Shown here: positions 5,974 to 6,762 of the stretch, piece after piece
How the letters are laid out: each line of letters starts with the position of its first letter
Position numbering within the stretch: the stretch's first letter is position 1
Assembly (NCBI GenBank): GCA_001783255.1
Contig: MFRB01000057.1
Coordinates: forward strand, 1 to 6,762
Source: Candidatus Magasanikbacteria bacterium RIFOXYD12_FULL_33_17
GTDB lineage: Bacteria > Patescibacteriota > Patescibacteriia > Magasanikbacterales > UBA922
Direction of reading: 5' to 3'
DNA length: 6,762 nt
The notes under the pieces: generated by a model
Seen by the model: only the letters and a program-made list of their open reading frames with translations
What the model was told of the DNA's origin: nothing
Databases searched by the model: none
Program-made: the position numbers and the translations under genes

Positions 5974-5993
5974 TCACCAGCGTAAGCTGGTGA
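5974..5993. other. Perfect hairpin with GTAA tetraloop
   Basis: TCACCAGC (5974-5981) and GCTGGTGA (5986-5993) form a perfect 8-bp stem closed by GTAA, which as RNA is a stable GNRA-type loop. No T run follows, so it is not a normal terminator. It could stabilise the dusB 3' end after leaky termination, or be one unit of a dispersed repeat. Confidence 0.6.
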
Positions 5994-6109
5994 ATGCGTT
6001 TAAATGCAGAGCCCCTGGAATTAAGTAATAATTTTGTAAAAAGTAAAAGACGAGAATTTAAATATCAATAAATTTGATTGAATTAAAAACCTTTTTTATA
6101 AAGAAGCCT

Positions 6110-6258
6110 TTACTTTTTATAACTAAAAAGTAACAAAAAGTTTTGAGGGGAAAGAACTCGCCTGTGTTGCCACTTGCGAAATAATCATTAGAAAACAACG
6201 GGGCTCAAACAGCTTTCCCCTCAAACTCCCTAAATGTTATTCAAACTCGATAAGTTTG
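6110..6258. repeat. Structured intergenic element with a 13-bp inverted repeat
   Basis: Three hairpins follow one another. TTACTTTTT (6110-6118) pairs with AAAAAGTAA (6125-6133). TTTGAGGGGAAAG (6142-6154) pairs perfectly over 13 bp with CTTTCCCCTCAAA (6213-6225), enclosing 58 bases. CAAACT (6242-6247) pairs with AGTTTG (6253-6258). A second AAAAAGTAA at 6038-6046 could compete for 6110-6118. The arrangement looks like a dispersed intergenic repeat or a structured RNA. No coding frame, transposase or flanking target duplication is apparent. Only a genome-wide comparison would tell which; the inverted repeats themselves are certain. Confidence 0.55.
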
Positions 6259-6265
6259 TTTTGGC

Positions 6266-6274
6266 TGGTATAAT
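6266..6274 (+). promoter_or_regulatory. Extended -10-like element TGGTATAAT
   Basis: TGG followed by a perfect TATAAT (6269-6274) matches an extended -10. No -35 is evident. Transcription would begin near 6281 and run directly into the hairpin at 6283-6312, giving at most a very short RNA, so this may be chance. Confidence 0.25.
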
Positions 6275-6278
6275 CAAC

Positions 6279-6312
6279 AAAAAAAACCACTAGTGGCTGA
6301 GCTAGTGGTTTT
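6279..6312 (-). terminator. Intrinsic terminator of the small coiled-coil protein gene
   Basis: CCACTAG (6287-6293) pairs with CTAGTGG (6302-6308), extended by AAAA/TTTT pairs (6283-6286 with 6309-6312) around an 8-base loop. On the minus strand the hairpin is followed by eight T residues (6279-6286), just after the stop codon at 6319-6321. The plus strand also carries T runs after the stem, so it may act in both directions. Confidence 0.8.
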
Positions 6313-6318
6313 CATTTT

Positions 6319-6747
6319 TTAAATTTCTGTAGGGAATGCTTCTTTTATTTGGGCTTGTAATTCTTCAAAACTTGTTTCTTCTAATTTTTGATATAAAAAA
6401 TTTGTTCCAAGTTTACTTTCTAAATAGATACCTTCAGTAGTTTTTACAATCTTCATTGTTGATACTGGTGTTGTAAATTCTGAAATATATTCACCACTGC
6501 TTTTTTTAGAGACTGGACCTGTTAAATAGGGTTTTAAAATTTCGGTTAATTTTTTTTGTAATTCTCTTGAATTTGCATATTTTTTTTCATTTTGTCCATC
6601 TATATTCGCTAGAGTTTGTTGTAATTTTTCTCTTTGTTCTGCTACATGAGTTCTTGTTTTATCTAGTGTTCCAAGATCTTTCTTACTTAGTTCACCCATA
6701 GCTTTTAGTACATCCGATTCTGTTTGTCCAGGTTTAGATATTTCCAT
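6319..6747 (-). CDS. Hypothetical protein with predicted N-terminal coiled coil
   Basis: I do not recognise this 142-residue protein. Residues about 10-75 are rich in Lys, Glu, Gln and Leu and should form long helices, with a likely coiled coil over 33-73 (REKLQQTL, RELQKKLTEIL). After a short PYLTGP break, residues 86-120 look like beta strands (YISEFTT, MKIVKTTEGIYLESK), followed by a short acidic helix (122-137). There is no signal peptide or membrane segment, so it is probably cytoplasmic. The ATG at 6745-6747 is the only sensible start and lacks a Shine-Dalgarno; only 15 bases of upstream DNA are visible, so its promoter and any operon partner lie outside. A clear terminator follows the TAA stop, which supports a real expressed gene. 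Its convergent position to dusB implies no link in function. Confidence 0.75.
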   Translation of the reverse strand: MEISKPGQTESDVLKAMGELSKKDLGTLDKTRTHVAEQREKLQQTLANIDGQNEKKYANSRELQKKLTEILKPYLTGPVSKKSSGEYISEFTTPVSTMKIVKTTEGIYLESKLGTNFLYQKLEETSFEELQAQIKEAFPTEI

Positions 6748-6762
6748 ATATTTTTACTTAAA

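Larger units (their letters stand above)
5950..6318. other. Gene-free convergent intergenic region
   Basis: These 369 bp lie between the ends of dusB and the convergent minus-strand gene. No convincing protein frame or tRNA is seen. The region contains the tail of the dusB terminator, a 20-base hairpin (5974-5993), an AT-rich stretch with a repeated AAAAAGTAA, a structured element (6110-6258), a promoter-like TGGTATAAT and the terminator of the gene on the right. The block at about 6145-6230 is visibly richer in G and C than its surroundings. Confidence 0.7.

Noticed and set aside
6140..6226. Inverted repeat considered as ends of a small insertion element
   Set aside because: Only 58 bases lie between the arms, with no transposase and no visible target-site duplication; a hairpin or dispersed repeat explains it better.

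Overview
The window is AT-rich DNA with small, closely packed genes, mostly weak or absent Shine-Dalgarno sequences, and intrinsic terminators. All complete genes end in TAA or TAG and read with the standard code. Together with a cysteine-repeat membrane protein of a type I associate with Candidate Phyla Radiation genomes, this suggests a Patescibacteria/CPR-like bacterium. That placement is inference: there is no rRNA or other phylogenetic marker, and a low-GC bacterium of another phylum cannot be excluded.

Left end (1-1100): a left-truncated minus-strand gene for a multi-span membrane protein with an acidic/lysine-rich N-terminus, a lipobox-like LTGC at the end of its last membrane segment and a C-x13-C repeat domain predicted outside the cell. 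A possible promoter lies upstream, then an intrinsic terminator serving the next minus-strand gene.

Centre (1201-4848): a minus-strand run transcribed right to left. In order it holds a Nudix-HAD two-domain hydrolase, an MFS transporter of the anion:cation symporter type, a CYTH-domain protein, and a DUF84/YjjX-type NTPase lacking its N-terminus. The first three are separated by only 15 and 22 bp and look like an operon. The DUF84 gene follows after 194 bp, and its missing N-terminus can be partly recovered in another reading frame. Four phosphate- or pyrophosphate-hydrolysing domain families around one organic-anion transporter is the most interesting gene context here. No shared pathway can be shown from sequence alone.

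Right part (4849-6762): a 162-bp divergent intergenic region carries a good promoter for a tRNA-dihydrouridine synthase gene (dusB, plus strand), and a facing promoter candidate that uses the same -10 bases. dusB ends in a terminator whose hairpin contains its stop codon. A 369-bp gene-free stretch follows with several hairpins, including a perfect 13-bp inverted repeat; it may be a dispersed repeat or structured RNA. Beyond it, a convergent minus-strand gene encodes a small, probably coiled-coil protein of unknown function with its own terminator.

No tRNA, rRNA, CRISPR array or transposase was seen.
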